Shown here one piece after another: positions 32,351 through 43,089 of a stretch of DNA of 64,000 nt. The stretch comes from Isoetes taiwanensis (lineage: Eukaryota; Streptophyta; Lycopodiopsida; Isoetales; Isoetaceae), in the NCBI GenBank assembly GCA_021234155.1, contig JAJEKV010000059.1, positions 4,883,629 through 4,947,628 on the forward strand, written 5' to 3'. Positions within the stretch are counted from its first letter, which is position 1. Every line of letters begins with the position of its first letter. A program made the position numbers and the translations under genes. Under the pieces are notes generated by a model. That model was not told the origin of the DNA. It made no database searches and saw only the letters and a list, made by a program, of their open reading frames with translations.

Positions 32351-34990
32351 TTAGAGCAGCACAAAACCCGCTTGAAGGTGGACTGAAGGATCTGGTGAGG
32401 TGGCGGCATCTTTGCAAGAAGGTGTCAAGACCATGAAGCGCATCGGCCGGGCGTTACCAACCACGCTCATTAGCAATATAGATCCAATTCGTGGTGTTGT
32501 CAAGAGTGGCACCCTCCTCCCAAGTGGAGCGGTGAACAAAACGGGGATCCCACCGGAGATCCGTCGAGATCTGAGGTGGTGTCCATCCAGCATGGCCATC
32601 CATGACTTTGGTCCAAAAGGGGAGACGCCAATCGAGGTCGTGAACCACGGGCGTGGAGGAACACCGAGGGGAAGCATAGGGAGAGGAACCATGCGGTGGG
32701 GCGTGGATTGCTGAGCCTGCCCCCGGAATTGACTGACAAGGGCCGGATCAAGAGCGTTGCACCAACGATCCCAGACAGAGGCAGAGAGTTGAGAGTTGAC
32801 AGGAGGGCTATCCCAGCCCGTGGGGACTGTCTTGCTATCCAGAAGAGCACGTAATTGATTGTACCCGGCGAGGTGTTGCATGTAAACTTGTGCATAGGGA
32901 AGATCCTCGGGATGTCCCAGATACTTCCTTATTTGTTGCAACACTTCCGCTTGCCAGAGAGGCAAATGCTGAGCAAGTTCAGGCATGTATTCTTGATGAA
33001 GAGCGTGTGTCTGAGCATGATCAGCTAGATAGGGGTTGTTATCCTGAAGCAACCATTGAAGTGTGGGGTCACCCTGAAAGTTCTGTCGTGGCCCATCTCG
33101 AAATCTCTCCTGTGTATCACCCAGATAGAAATCATGGAAAATGTAAGCCATGGGCTGAACAACTCTGAAGGTGATGAAATCCGGATCGTCGCAGTGAATG
33201 AGATCGAAGACCAAAAGGGCACAGCATAACCCTTTGTCTTCAATTGAGAGTTCTGGCCAGATCCTAAGAAAATCTGCAGTGCGCAGGTGAACATCCACAG
33301 GACCATCAGCCCCATGCCACTTCAGAAGAAAGAGGTGGCGGCGGGCAACCACATAATCCAGATAGCAGGAAGGAACTGGGAAATCAAAAGGCAGTTGGCT
33401 AACTATGGTAACATAGCCGTCAAGTTTTGCTTGAGCCTCATCAGTAGACTGAATAGCTAGCTGGAGCTGTTGTTCGAGGTCACGGATCCTGTTGTCCTTT
33501 TCTAACAGAAGGCGGGATTGGTCACGGACCCGTTTCTGAGAAGTGTGGACCTGTGAGGAGGATTGCCCAGGAGCATTAAGGCGAAGCACGGCAATCTCAG
33601 CGTCATCAAGAATTTTCTGTTTCTGCACCTCCGTAAGCTGATCTTGAAGAGAGGTGAGCTGAGAGGTCTGTGTGGAAAGCTGAGCCGTCAAGGAGGCAAT
33701 TTGAGCGTCACGCTCTGTAAGGTTTTGAACTTGAGTGCTGTAATTGTCACAAAGCTCGGAGTACAAGGCGTCGAGCTTAGCAATATCTTTCTCCTTGTCA
33801 CCCAGGAGGGTATCTTTGGATTTGTTTTGCTCCAATAAGTCCTGAATTTCGGTTTGGAGCTGAGCCTGCTGATCTGTAAGCAGAGTAATCTGATTTTGGG
33901 CAACCTTGAGATCTTCACGGGTCTGTAAAAAGGCCCCCTGCTTGTCTTGAAGCTGGGTCTCGAGAGTCTGAACTTGCTTGGTAGCAGCTTGAAGGTCGCG
34001 GTGAACCGCGTCGGAGGTTTCCAGTGCCTGTTGAACCCCATTCATAAGAGCGTCTTGGGATTCCTGTAACTTGAGAACAGCAGCTTGAGCATCCTGCTGA
34101 TACTGGTACAAAAGTTGGCGAGGGTGCTGTGGTGGTGGAGCCTGCGGTTGCCTTGTTTGCGATGTTTGTGAGATACGGTGTGAACTGGAAGGCTTTGATT
34201 GTGTAGCAGAGGAGGAGACAGTGACATGTGAGTGCGGAATTTTGACATGAGCAGAAGAAGAAGGGCGTGAAGTGCCGACTTGGTGAGCCTGAGGAAGGGA
34301 GCGCTGAGTGGAATCATGAGAATGAGGAGGTGTGGGAGGAAAGTAATGACAGATGAGGGCTTGCAGATGGCCTCCCACAGAAACTTCAGAGGTAGAAGTG
34401 GCAGCCCGAAGACGGTCAACTTCTTGAAGAAGACGGTAGAACAACAATTGGGGCCAATCAATGTGGTTTTTTGTGTGAATAGCAGTGATCACGATATTAT
34501 AGAAGGGCTTATTGATATGGGTGTTCTTGATAGAATACCCAAGGAACTTGCGCCAGAGAAACTTGACAAAAGTTTCATGGGGCTTGTCAATATTTGTCAG
34601 GCGATGCACATTTGCTTGATAACCAGGAGCACCAAACTCAGTGACATCTAGATCCTGTATGGTAGACCAAGATAAACATGGGGTTTGCAAAGGAATATGG
34701 AATACCTCAGAAACCAGGTGCTGGGTCAGCGAAATGGTAGTGCCATCGACCACCGTATTGTATCCATGCGGACTGTTGACGATGTTTGCAAGGAACTGCT
34801 TCAACTGATCTGGATTTGGAGCCGGAAGTTCCATCTGTGAGAATTCGTAAAGCTTCTGGCGTTCTGCGACTTCTCGATTGGGGCCAACAAGGGCTTCCCG
34901 GAAAGTGGGCGTCAAGAAAGAGACAGACTCGAAAAGAGCCGGGTCTCTGGGAGCAGTAGCTTGAAGTGTAGAAAATCTTGGTGCAGCCAT
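32351..34990 (-). CDS. Extra 3' ORF of the Gypsy element: large coiled-coil protein of unknown function
   Basis: An intact frame runs from an ATG at 35155. The better start is the ATG at 34990 in GCCATGGCT context, giving about 879 residues. N-terminal region (about residues 10-210 from this start): an alpha-helical module (FREALVGPNREVAERQKLYE, LVSEVFHIPLQTP, FVKFLWRKFLGYS). Then a Pro/Ser/Gln/His-rich linker of about 80 residues. Then a long Gln/Leu heptad coiled coil of roughly 220 residues (for example LETQLQDKQGAFLQTREDLK). The C-terminal third is globular (DFLRIWPELSIEDKGLCCAL). No envelope-type signal peptide or transmembrane segment is seen. It occupies the env position, downstream of integrase. 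It is uninterrupted whereas gag-pol is not. A structural or accessory role is a guess. In the last ~120 residues the frame may have shifted. Confidence 0.85.
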   Translation of the reverse strand: MAAPRFSTLQATAPRDPALFESVSFLTPTFREALVGPNREVAERQKLYEFSQMELPAPNPDQLKQFLANIVNSPHGYNTVVDGTTISLTQHLVSEVFHIPLQTPCLSWSTIQDLDVTEFGAPGYQANVHRLTNIDKPHETFVKFLWRKFLGYSIKNTHINKPFYNIVITAIHTKNHIDWPQLLFYRLLQEVDRLRAATSTSEVSVGGHLQALICHYFPPTPPHSHDSTQRSLPQAHQVGTSRPSSSAHVKIPHSHVTVSSSATQSKPSSSHRISQTSQTRQPQAPPPQHPRQLLYQYQQDAQAAVLKLQESQDALMNGVQQALETSDAVHRDLQAATKQVQTLETQLQDKQGAFLQTREDLKVAQNQITLLTDQQAQLQTEIQDLLEQNKSKDTLLGDKEKDIAKLDALYSELCDNYSTQVQNLTERDAQIASLTAQLSTQTSQLTSLQDQLTEVQKQKILDDAEIAVLRLNAPGQSSSQVHTSQKRVRDQSRLLLEKDNRIRDLEQQLQLAIQSTDEAQAKLDGYVTIVSQLPFDFPVPSCYLDYVVARRHLFLLKWHGADGPVDVHLRTADFLRIWPELSIEDKGLCCALLVFDLIHCDDPDFITFRVVQPMAYIFHDFYLGDTQERFRDGPRQNFQGDPTLQWLLQDNNPYLADHAQTHALHQEYMPELAQHLPLWQAEVLQQIRKYLGHPEDLPYAQVYMQHLAGYNQLRALLDSKTVPTGWDSPPVNSQLSASVWDRWCNALDPALVSQFRGQAQQSTPHRMVPLPMLPLGVPPRPWFTTSIGVSPFGPKSWMAMLDGHHLRSRRISGGIPVLFTAPLGRRVPLLTTPRIGSILLMSVVGNARPMRFMVLTPSCKDAATSPDPSVHLQAGFVLL

Positions 34991-36042
34991 GGCAAAGAGC
35001 TTCAGAAAAGAGTGGTGATGCAAAGGCAGAGAGCGGAGAACGGAGGACGAAGGCGCAGAGAGACGAAAAGGTTTAGGGCGCGCAAATGGAGGCGAAGAGG
35101 CATGATGAGGACGAAGCTGCAACCGTTGATGGTGCCAGGTGTCGCAAGATGCCAAGGAGGCGATTGAGATGCAAAAATTTGGCTAAGTCCCCAAACAACA
35201 AAGGGAGAAGCAATGAACGGTGGAGATGAGACGTGAGAGAATGATCGGATGTGACAGGTGGCCAAAGGACACGCAGTAATGGTCGACGGGTATGAAAAGA
35301 AAGAATGGCATTTAATGCTGGCAACTCGAAGTGGGATATCATTAAAACGAATGTGTCAGAAGGTACCATGGCTAGATATGCGGCTGGAGAAAAGATTCTC
35401 GTTTTAGAAAGAGCCGTGCATTGCAAACACGTTGGCGAATTTCTGATTGGTCCACGTCGACAAGGAGTTCCTCGGTTGGCTATATAAGATGAACCGGGAG
35501 TGAAGCGAAGACATTCGATGGCGCTCAGCATGGCTGCTGCTGGTTTGAACGAGAACTGCACTATGCCGACGAACTGTCAGGAGTGGATTACTTGTAAAAT
35601 GAACTGTCTGGACCTCTGGCGCTGCCACAATCGTGGCCTGAGAATGGATGGCTGGTGTAGCGGGATGGCTGAACATCCCGATCCTAATACCAACGGGATG
35701 GAGATGGTTCTGCACCTTCGCTGGGACCCTGAGCAGAACCTCTACCACCTCCTCCGCATCACCTCTGCTCCGAACCCGGAGTAGAGGGTTTTTCTTCTTA
35801 GGTTTTTAGTAGATAGGGCTCTGAGCCCGTTTTTGTATATAGGGCAGTGCCCATAGCGGAAATAGCTGGGCTGTGCCCACATTTTGTAAAACAAATCCAC
35901 CGATAATATAATATGCCACTGTTTTAGTCGCTTTCGGTTGTGGTTGCATCTTGAACAACATCTGTTTGTTGATTTTCGCTTTCTGTGTGATGAAATGTTT
36001 TGAGGCAAAAGCCATTAACCAGTGTAGGTAATGGAGTGCCAT

Positions 36043-37560
36043 CTAACTCAGCCAGTTGGAAAACGCTGGGTCGAACCACGTGAACAATTTGATAAGGGCC
36101 AAGCCAACGAAACTTAAGTTTACCCGGAAAATTTTTGTACCGAAATTTTTGAATGTTTTTGTCTTCAGACGTTTGTCATGTAAAGATTTTTGCAACTGTT
36201 GTCCATGAAGAACACGAATATAAGCATCCCTTCTAAGTTCATCCAACTGTTCCAATTGATAGACCCGTTCTTTGAGTCTTGGCGGATTGTGGGTAGCTTG
36301 AAAACGGAGAGTTGGAAGAATGTATTCAAACGGCATGAGAGCTTCTTGACCATAAACCAATTTGAAGGAGTGTGACGAAGCTATTTTGAAACAAGTATTA
36401 TAAGCCCAAAGAACAAAAAGGGGTTTGTAAATATGGTAATGCTACCCAAAAATTCTTGAGAATTGCACATAGCACCTAAAACCACCTATGACTAAGAAAA
36501 ATGTGTCATAACTTGATAATCCACAATTTGTAATGGTATCCTTGATAAATGAATCTATATCATCGCCCCTTGGGCTTCCTACATCATATGTATTGGTTTT
36601 AAAGTAACAACTCTAAGGTAGTTGAAGAAAAATGTCTTCAAGCAGAACCTAAAGCACTTGTCCGGATGGTGGGTTTTGGGTCCTTAAAATCCATTCCCAT
36701 TTACACCCGAAGTGGGAAGTTTGTTTTGCCGCCACGGTCAGTCGGCCGAACACGCCACAAATTTTCTTGACGCGCAAGTGACCAGAGTTTTGTTGGTGTT
36801 TTTTGCCAAACCATTGCCTTGAGGGTAGTAAGGTGTGCTCTTGTGATGATGTATCGGAGATAATCCGTCCGGCTCCTTAATGGTATGATTGATAAAATGA
36901 ACACCACGATCAAAATGAACCAGCCCGGGTAAGGGCAGCGAATCGCGTGATGATTTGTTGATAAAGGACCACGCTGAAGTGCGTTTGCTGCGGTGTTATT
37001 CCGGAAGTTGCGCTTTTACGCCAATTTTTTGGTAGCGTATATATATAGAAAACCGGAAGCTTAAAAACACGTGTACGCCGCCAGAGGTCGATGGGTCCCA
37101 CAAAATCCATTCCCCATTTTTGAAAAGGGGAAGTTTAACGTGGCAACCGGCGGGCAAGGGAAGATCCGCCAAAACTTAGACCATCGCCCCCAGACGCTGC
37201 GGCAAGCATCACACGTACGCGGGCGTGGGCGTGGCGTCTTTGAAGAATAATGGGCCAAAAATAACCCGCCTGAAAAAAATAGTTTATACGTATCCCCGTG
37301 CGTGGTGTCACCATGAAAATGACCACCACCTAGCCCTTGATGATGAGCTTCATGGACAATATCCGAACTTCATGAGGTAGAACACGCCGCCTAAGGATGG
37401 TATCCTTACCCTTTTTGTAGAGATGTCCCGCAAACCATGGTGTAGTCCGCGGACCTCACGAGAAATTGATGTCGACGGGATTGCCGCTTGGCGTGAGAGA
37501 GCGTATGCCTTCCGGTGGAAGAGCACCCGTGAGGAGGTACCGCTGAAAGTCATGGAACCA
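36043..37560 (-). pseudogene. Gypsy integrase, broken
   Basis: Pieces across frames: the zinc-binding region ends AGYFWP...CDACRSV (37250-37190), the core start reads MDFVGPI (first catalytic Asp, about 37108), then DRGVHFINHTIKEPDG (second Asp, about 36905) and STPYYPQGNGLAKNTNK (about 36835), where the third catalytic Glu appears as Lys. The C-terminal part is open: VYGQEALMPFEYILPTL then LDELRRDAYIRVLHG, and LKFRWLGPYQIVHVVRPSVF in a neighbouring frame. A stretch at 36440-36690 does not align with integrase. About ten frame changes make it non-functional as assembled. Confidence 0.85.
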
Positions 37561-37628
37561 ATGTGGGTGGCCGTGACCAAAAAGAGTTGAGCTGCCGGGG
37601 AAAGCGCCTGAGACTCCAAAGGGAGGGA

Positions 37629-38160
37629 TCATCTCGTGTATCGTGAAAGATAATCCAGGACAACATGAGATTTGCCTTTGTGAACAATTTCAAAAGGTGC
37701 AAATTCTTGCGTAAGGAGGACCCAATGAGCAATGCGACCGTGAATGGATTTGTTGATCAAATAAAGGAGTGCTTGGTGGTCAACAAAGAATTTGATCCGA
37801 CCGCCTAAAAGATAGTGACTCAAGCATGGATACGAAAAATTAAGCCTTCCACGGCTTCACGGTGGCGAGAGTAGTTGCGCCAGCAGAATTGAGTTTTCGG
37901 CCGGCATATCGGTTTTGGTTTGTCAATGTGCGATCATATTCTTGAGAAAGAACAGCTCAATAGCAAACGCCGAGACATCGACATGGACATGAAAGGGCTT
38001 GTCCCATTGAGGGGAACAAGGACCGGGGCCGAGTGAGCAAAAGCTTCAATCAGTTGGAAAGCGGCATCCGCCGGGAAGTCAAGCCCAGTGGATTCATCAC
38101 CCGTGAGTTTATGAATGGGATTTGCAATGGCTGCTAGTCCAGGAATGAAAGTGGAGTAAT
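37629..38160 (-). pseudogene. Gypsy RNase H region, broken
   Basis: The minus strand reads VNYYSTFIPGLAAIANPIHK then HKLTGDESTGLDF (connection), SAPVLVPLNGTSPF, and further on IKFFVDHQALLYLINKS and KGKSHVVLDYLSR. This is the usual Ty3/Gypsy RNase H start-to-end pattern with the DHQAL and VxDxLSR landmarks. Two or more frameshifts lie between. Confidence 0.85.
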
Positions 38161-38164
38161 AATT

Positions 38165-39073
38165 GACCTTACCCAGGAAAGAGCGTGTCTCCTTGATATT
38201 GGCTGGTGCTTGAGCCTTGAGCACACAACTGATTTTGGCAGGATCTGTGGTGATGCCTGCTTTGCTGACAATGTGGCTCAACGTAACAACGGAGGTGGCA
38301 AAAGGTGCATTTCTCGGGATTGAGACTAATGCCGGACTCATCACATTTCAAAAAGACGAAGTTCCAACTTATCCAAATGGTCAGCCATGGAACTCAGAGG
38401 CGAGAAAGTCATCTTGAAAAATTTGCAAAAAGGGATTTTCCTTCATAAAATCATGAAAAACTGAGAGCATGATGCGTTGAAACGTTGATGGAGAGTTTGA
38501 TAATCCAAAAGGAACCACCTTGTAGGCAAAAGTGCCCCACGGAGTGGTGAAAGTAGTCTTAAGTTGATCAGATTCTTTGATTGAGATCCGATTGTAGCCG
38601 AAAAACCATCCATGAAGGAGAGTACATCTCATGGCCGGCAAACCTCTTCCGAACCCGGGTCAGGAAAGGAAGTGGAAAATGATCACGCCCGTGGCCTTTA
38701 TTGAGTTTTGGTAGAGTCCACCAGACGCCGATCTTACCATTGTGTTTGAGTGCAATGACGATGGGGCTCACCCATTCGCATGTTTGACCTCATAGATCAA
38801 ACCCGCAGTGAAGGAGTTTGTCAATTTACGCTTTGACGCCGATCCGCGGTAATTAGGGTTGAGCCCAATCGCCGTTGCTAAACTGGTCGTCGCGTCGGTT
38901 TGGTAGGAATTGTGAGTTTCCCCAAGCTTTTGTTGATTCCCGAAGATCTCTCGTAGCTCCGTGCGAAAAATGTGTTTGAACTTTTTGAAGAGCTTGGCGA
39001 CCTGCGGACGATAGGGGATGGAAGATGGGCGCAATGCGACAGTCGGGATTATTGCCCACGCCCACAATCTCAA
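38165..39073 (-). pseudogene. Gypsy reverse transcriptase, broken
   Basis: Landmarks on the minus strand: SPIVIALKHNGKIGVWWTLP (fingers), FMDGFSGYNRISIKESDQLK (normally D...Y.QI), TTFTTPWGTFAYKVVPFGLS, NSPSTFQRIMLSVFHDFM, FLQIFQDDF (catalytic DD, usually YxDD or FMDDF) and GISLNPEKCTF. Order and wording are those of Ty3/Gypsy. Frame changes occur near 38600 and 38380. Confidence 0.92.
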
Positions 39074-39689
39074 CTTCGTGAGTCCGAATATGAGGTATCA
39101 CTTCGGTGGTCCCGGACAATATGAGCAAAGGGTTGAAGCATAACAGATGCGTGGCACTCGCGTGGTGAAAAAGAGAGGTTGCCGAAGTTTCATCCAAACA
39201 GAGGTTGCTTCATGACGCCGTTACATCGGCAGAGTTGCAAGAGGTTCGTGATCTGAAAAGTGGTCAACACGTTGGATTCGATTGCAAGGAGCCGGGTAAG
39301 GGTCAAGCAAAGCGAAGCACGACCGGTCCCCGATCAAGAGTCATTTCTCCCCAAGGATCAAAGATATTCGGGGTAGGATGACAAAGGCGCGCACTCGCAG
39401 TTGAGCCTCGAACATGATAGATATTCTCGGGCGCCCTCGTAATCGGTGTCGAGAGAGGGTTCAGCATGGTCAATGTAAAATGATCTTGCCTATTTCCAAT
39501 GGCATTGAGGTGACCATCGGTGATGACTAACTGATCCGCGGGGCCCAAGAATGGATACTCTTGGCCCTCGGGGAGAAAAGGTCTCACGACCAACATTTCA
39601 TAGTCACCGGATCTTCTCCGGCCTTCCAAACACCAAATTCCAAAGAAAATCAAGATCACCAATGTTGATGTGAAGAAGAGGCGTGACGC

Positions 39690-39880
39690 CTTTGAGGTCT
39701 TGTGATATGGCCATTAGCCAATTTGATGTCATATGGGGCACGCAAAAGTTGTTTGATGCCCATTTGTTTTGCGGAGTTTATCCGCGATGAGATTGATCAC
39801 GCTCCCCGGCCAATTTGAACATGATTGACTTGTTGATTGCCCACCGTGGCATGGACCGTGGGTGTGGAGGTAGCAAACAG
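39690..39880 (-). pseudogene. Gypsy aspartic protease remnant
   Basis: The minus strand gives SVINLIADKLRKTNGHQ near 39805-39760, resembling the segment after the DTGA/DSGA active site of retropepsins (GATxNLIxxKL). The active-site triad itself is not legible, presumably because of indels. The call depends on position between gag and reverse transcriptase. Confidence 0.5.
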
Positions 39881-40342
39881 CCCCAACTAAAACGGTGGGA
39901 GTGGTAACCGGTCCTTGAGAGCGGAGACGAGTTTCAAAATGGTTGCCAAGCTTAAAGGAATTTTGATCTTGGCTAGCTCCTCTTGGAGTTCCAGAGGCAC
40001 ATGAGAAAAAGGATCTGCTGATCCACGGCGCCGGAGTGCGTGGTAAGGAAGCGGCAACTTTTTGAGTAGGTCAACCTCTGCAAAGAATATTGGGATATGT
40101 CCGAGGCGTGGAGGTTGAGACATGGAAGGTGTATCTTGGCGTTGTTGAGCTCGGTGGTGGCATGAACATTGGCCAACGTCGCGCCTTCAGCAGCCTTGCA
40201 TGAGGTTCAAAATGCTTTGGCGAACTTTAGGCATGACATGCGGCATGAGTTTCTCAAGTCCGGTGCAAAGTGAACATTTTTTTTCTTCGCCGAGGAATGG
40301 TGTCGACCGCAAAGGCAGGTTGCGTGCCATTAGGAATAATGG

Positions 40343-42125
40343 TTAAGGGCGGGACGCCTGGTCCGGGCGTGAAACCAAACCAACCCAATTTGATGGCTGA
40401 ACCGGAGGATTTAGTGCCCGAAAAATTTCTTCCCTCGCGGCTTGTTGATCCAAAATTCGAGGTTGATTTGCGGGGAGCCGGTTGATAGCGTGATTGCCGA
40501 GGCCATGGTGGCTTCTTAAGAACAGACGCGGGCCTTGTTTGCCATTAGCAATCCAGAGTTGGTAAGCCGCGGAGGCGGACCGGATGTGGTCCGATTGGTG
40601 CCGTGAAGTGCACCAACTTGTGGCGCTTGAGGACACGCCGCGGTATTATGACCCCATTCCCGACGGTGGTAACACCGAAGCTTTAGAAGGATCAAAAGGA
40701 GGACGGTGTTGGGTCCCCGCTGCTACCCTGCTGGGCGATAGAGTTGATTCGGTTCTGCTTTGAAGGGTGGTCGCCGATAATGCGATTGTTCTTTGAGGTG
40801 TTGGTTGCACTTGATAAACTAGTTTGTTGCGTAGCGGTGTAGGATGAGTCGCGAGTGCACTCTTCCGCGGCATGATTGCACATGTTGCATCTTTTGCAAT
40901 GAGGTGGGCCATTGGTCGAAGTTGCACTCATTCGCCAAGTGGCCTTGGTATTTGCGATATGGCACCGTGATCCGACCGCTAAGGCCAGGATTGGCGTGTT
41001 GAGGGTCGGGATGTTCCGCCTGTGGAACCATGATGACGTGGAATGAAAGGGAGCTCTTGAAGAGCCACGCCACGGAGAGGAAACATTGATCGAAAGTGAT
41101 TGACAAGGTCGATAGCTTGCCCAAAGTCTTGGGACGCTTGGTATATTCACCATGAGTCGAATAGCCGGAGGAAGTCCTTGGAGAAACCAGACCAAGATCC
41201 GCTCAGCGGTCGGGTACTCCTTGAGCTTGCCGAAGCGTAATGTGAAGACGATCCGCGCAAAATCTCTGCACTGCGGGGCTCTTGTTGCGTGTCATTGAGT
41301 TGTTTGAGATGAAGTTGATCATCATCCGTGGTCCCGTAGTGAGAAAGAAAAGCGCTCTCATTTCTGACCAATCTTGTTTCCAAAGGGGTTTTGTTTGACA
41401 TGAGCCATTGATGAGGAGAGCCACGCAAGCATGGTGGAAAAGATGTGGAATTTCAGTTGAGGTTGCGCATGACCATTTAGGACAGCTAGAGCCTCAAATT
41501 CTTCCATGTGGGCCCCGAGCACTTTGGTCTAAGGGTTTGCCTTTCGTGGTTGCCAAAGGTGGGATAAGTCAGCTTTAAGAGTCCGGAAGGTAGATGTGAA
41601 AGTGCTTGGCTGGACAGAAATGATAGTGAGTATATTGAGGTGGAGTTGAGGTGGCATGGTGCCCGGCGACCCCGATGAAGGGGTGACCGCTGTTGAGGAA
41701 ACGTAAGGTGCCCGAGCATTGGTTTTGAGGTCCGGTGAAGGTTGTAAAATCGTGAAGAGCGGGGGAAATGTAGGGAAAGGAAATTCCCCGGTACGCCAGT
41801 AAAAGAGACCCGCGGGATATCCTTGCCCACCCGGGAGATGATGGTTGTGAAGGAAGAGGCGATGGCCCTGAAGAGTGATGGATGTAGGCATGTTCGTGGG
41901 TATGAAAGTAAGGTTGAGAAGGTTGAGCCTGGATAGGGCTCCCCGAGGTGATGAGGGGACTCCAGGCCGCCGGAGCAATGTTTGCACGCTTTGGGGCGGA
42001 ACCGACGACAGACACGAGGAGTGGGTGGCGCCGGATCGAAGCCCTAGACCGAATGTGGCCTCCCTCTCAATGTCATAAAGATTCATACATGTCGCTAACG
42101 CTTTCCCTTCGATGATGGCGCCCAA
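40343..42125 (-). pseudogene. Gypsy gag, broken
   Basis: The frame opens MGAIIEGKALATCMNLYDIE at 42125. Pro/His-rich sequence follows to about 41575. The capsid-like part is near 41440-41150 (MLAWLSSSMAHVKQNPFGNK then EYPTAERILVWFLQGLPPAI). A CCHC zinc knuckle CKRCNMCNHAAEEC (CX2CX4HX4C) lies at 40898-40857 and is intact. Frame changes and stops are frequent, so no full gag can be read from this assembly. Confidence 0.85.
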
Positions 42126-42228
42126 GCCGATGCCGCCGAGAAAGGAGTTCTTCTCGGGCGAAGTTTCTGGATAGACATGGCTTACGTAAGAAAGTAGGAT
42201 TGAATCGCACCCGCAGCTTACGACATGC

Positions 42229-42802
42229 TGTTTGGGGTCCGGGTTCGAACTCGAAGACGGCCCTCCGTGAGGACCCGGGATCTAACAGAGAGTCCGGAGA
42301 CTATGTCACGCGGGATTTGCAAGAAGAGAACAAGAAGAAGAAAACAGAACCAAGAGAACAATGAGAGGAAAATGATAAGCTTCCTTGATATCAATGATGA
42401 ACATACATGAGCTCTCGAAATGGAGAGAAGACTGAAAAGAGACAAGACTCAAAACTCATCTAAACTCTCATGTGCTAGCTCTACTCATATATATAGTACA
42501 ATGGCCTTTGGCCCAATATAGACACTCTGACTGATCTCGGTGCCGACTCCTGGAAGGAGGCCTGATTTGAGGGAATGCTGGCGGTGCCTCTTGAAGTGCC
42601 TAGAATCATGCTGACGCTGACGCGGGCGGTGACGGGCCATCACTTGTCTGAGCGGCGCCTCTTGGTACCTGACCCAGGCTTTGACTGCGTGGTCTTCTGC
42701 TGGGTCTTTGACGGCTGACCCGTGGTTGACTGTGGATCCTTGTTCTTGACCTGATCCGTCGTATGCATGAATAGTCCTGTACCAGGAGGCACAGGACTAA
42801 CA
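42229..42802 (-). repeat. Gypsy 5' LTR
   Basis: This 574-bp copy matches 31401-31992. Directly after it (plus strand 42803) comes the target duplication CCTCA and then the E-domain of the interrupted PPR gene. Shorter than the other LTR because of small losses in GC-rich parts. Confidence 0.95.
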
Positions 42803-42965
42803 CCTCACTCCCCTTTCTACCATCAATTTCCTCACCCTTGCTACATCCTCTCACCTGTGAGCTGTAGCATAAACATTGGATAGTAATACATAAGGGCCAG
42901 CATTGGATGGCTCCAGCTCAATAACATGTTCTGCAGCTGATATTGCAAGCCTCGGACAATGATGA
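42803..42965 (-). pseudogene. PPR protein E domain (5' part of split gene)
   Basis: The minus strand reads HCPRLAISAAEHVIELEPSN then AGPYVLLSNVYATAHR, one stop, then EDVARVRKLMVERG. This is the classic E motif following the last PPR repeat. If the Gypsy and one CCTCA copy are removed, VRKLMVERG runs into RRGCSSIEVRNDVHEF at 31400, as in intact PPR-E-DYW proteins. The PPR repeats themselves are not found upstream (43000-44370), so the gene was already incomplete or has distant exons. Confidence 0.85.
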
Positions 42966-43089
42966 GGAAAGCCCCCCAATTGTAGTAGTAGAAGTTCGAT
43001 CAATGGCAGCACGCAATGCAACTCCATCAATACGATACCTACAATGCTAATTGTAATTGTTAACTCTCCTGCATCGAGTCATGTATGGC

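Larger units (their letters stand above)
31401..42802 (-). mobile_element. Gypsy-type LTR retrotransposon (11.4 kb) inserted in a PPR gene
   Basis: The LTRs are 31401-31992 and 42229-42802. Both start TGTTTGGGGTC and end GGACTAACA (plus strand). CCTCA flanks both sides (31396-31400 and 42803-42807), a perfect 5-bp target duplication. Coding order on the minus strand is gag (about 42125-40343), protease, reverse transcriptase, RNase H and integrase (about 37560-36043), the Gypsy order, followed by an extra 3' frame (34990-32351). Gag-pol is broken by many frameshifts while the extra frame is open. The AT-rich middle of the two LTRs is almost identical, pointing to a recent insertion. I could not find a TGG-type primer site next to the 42229 LTR. 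Confidence 0.95.

Noticed and set aside
42195-42228. Primer binding site for the Gypsy element
   Set aside because: The minus-strand sequence next to the LTR (GCATGTCGTAAGCTGCGG) does not start TGG and matches no tRNA 3' end I can recall; possibly damaged.
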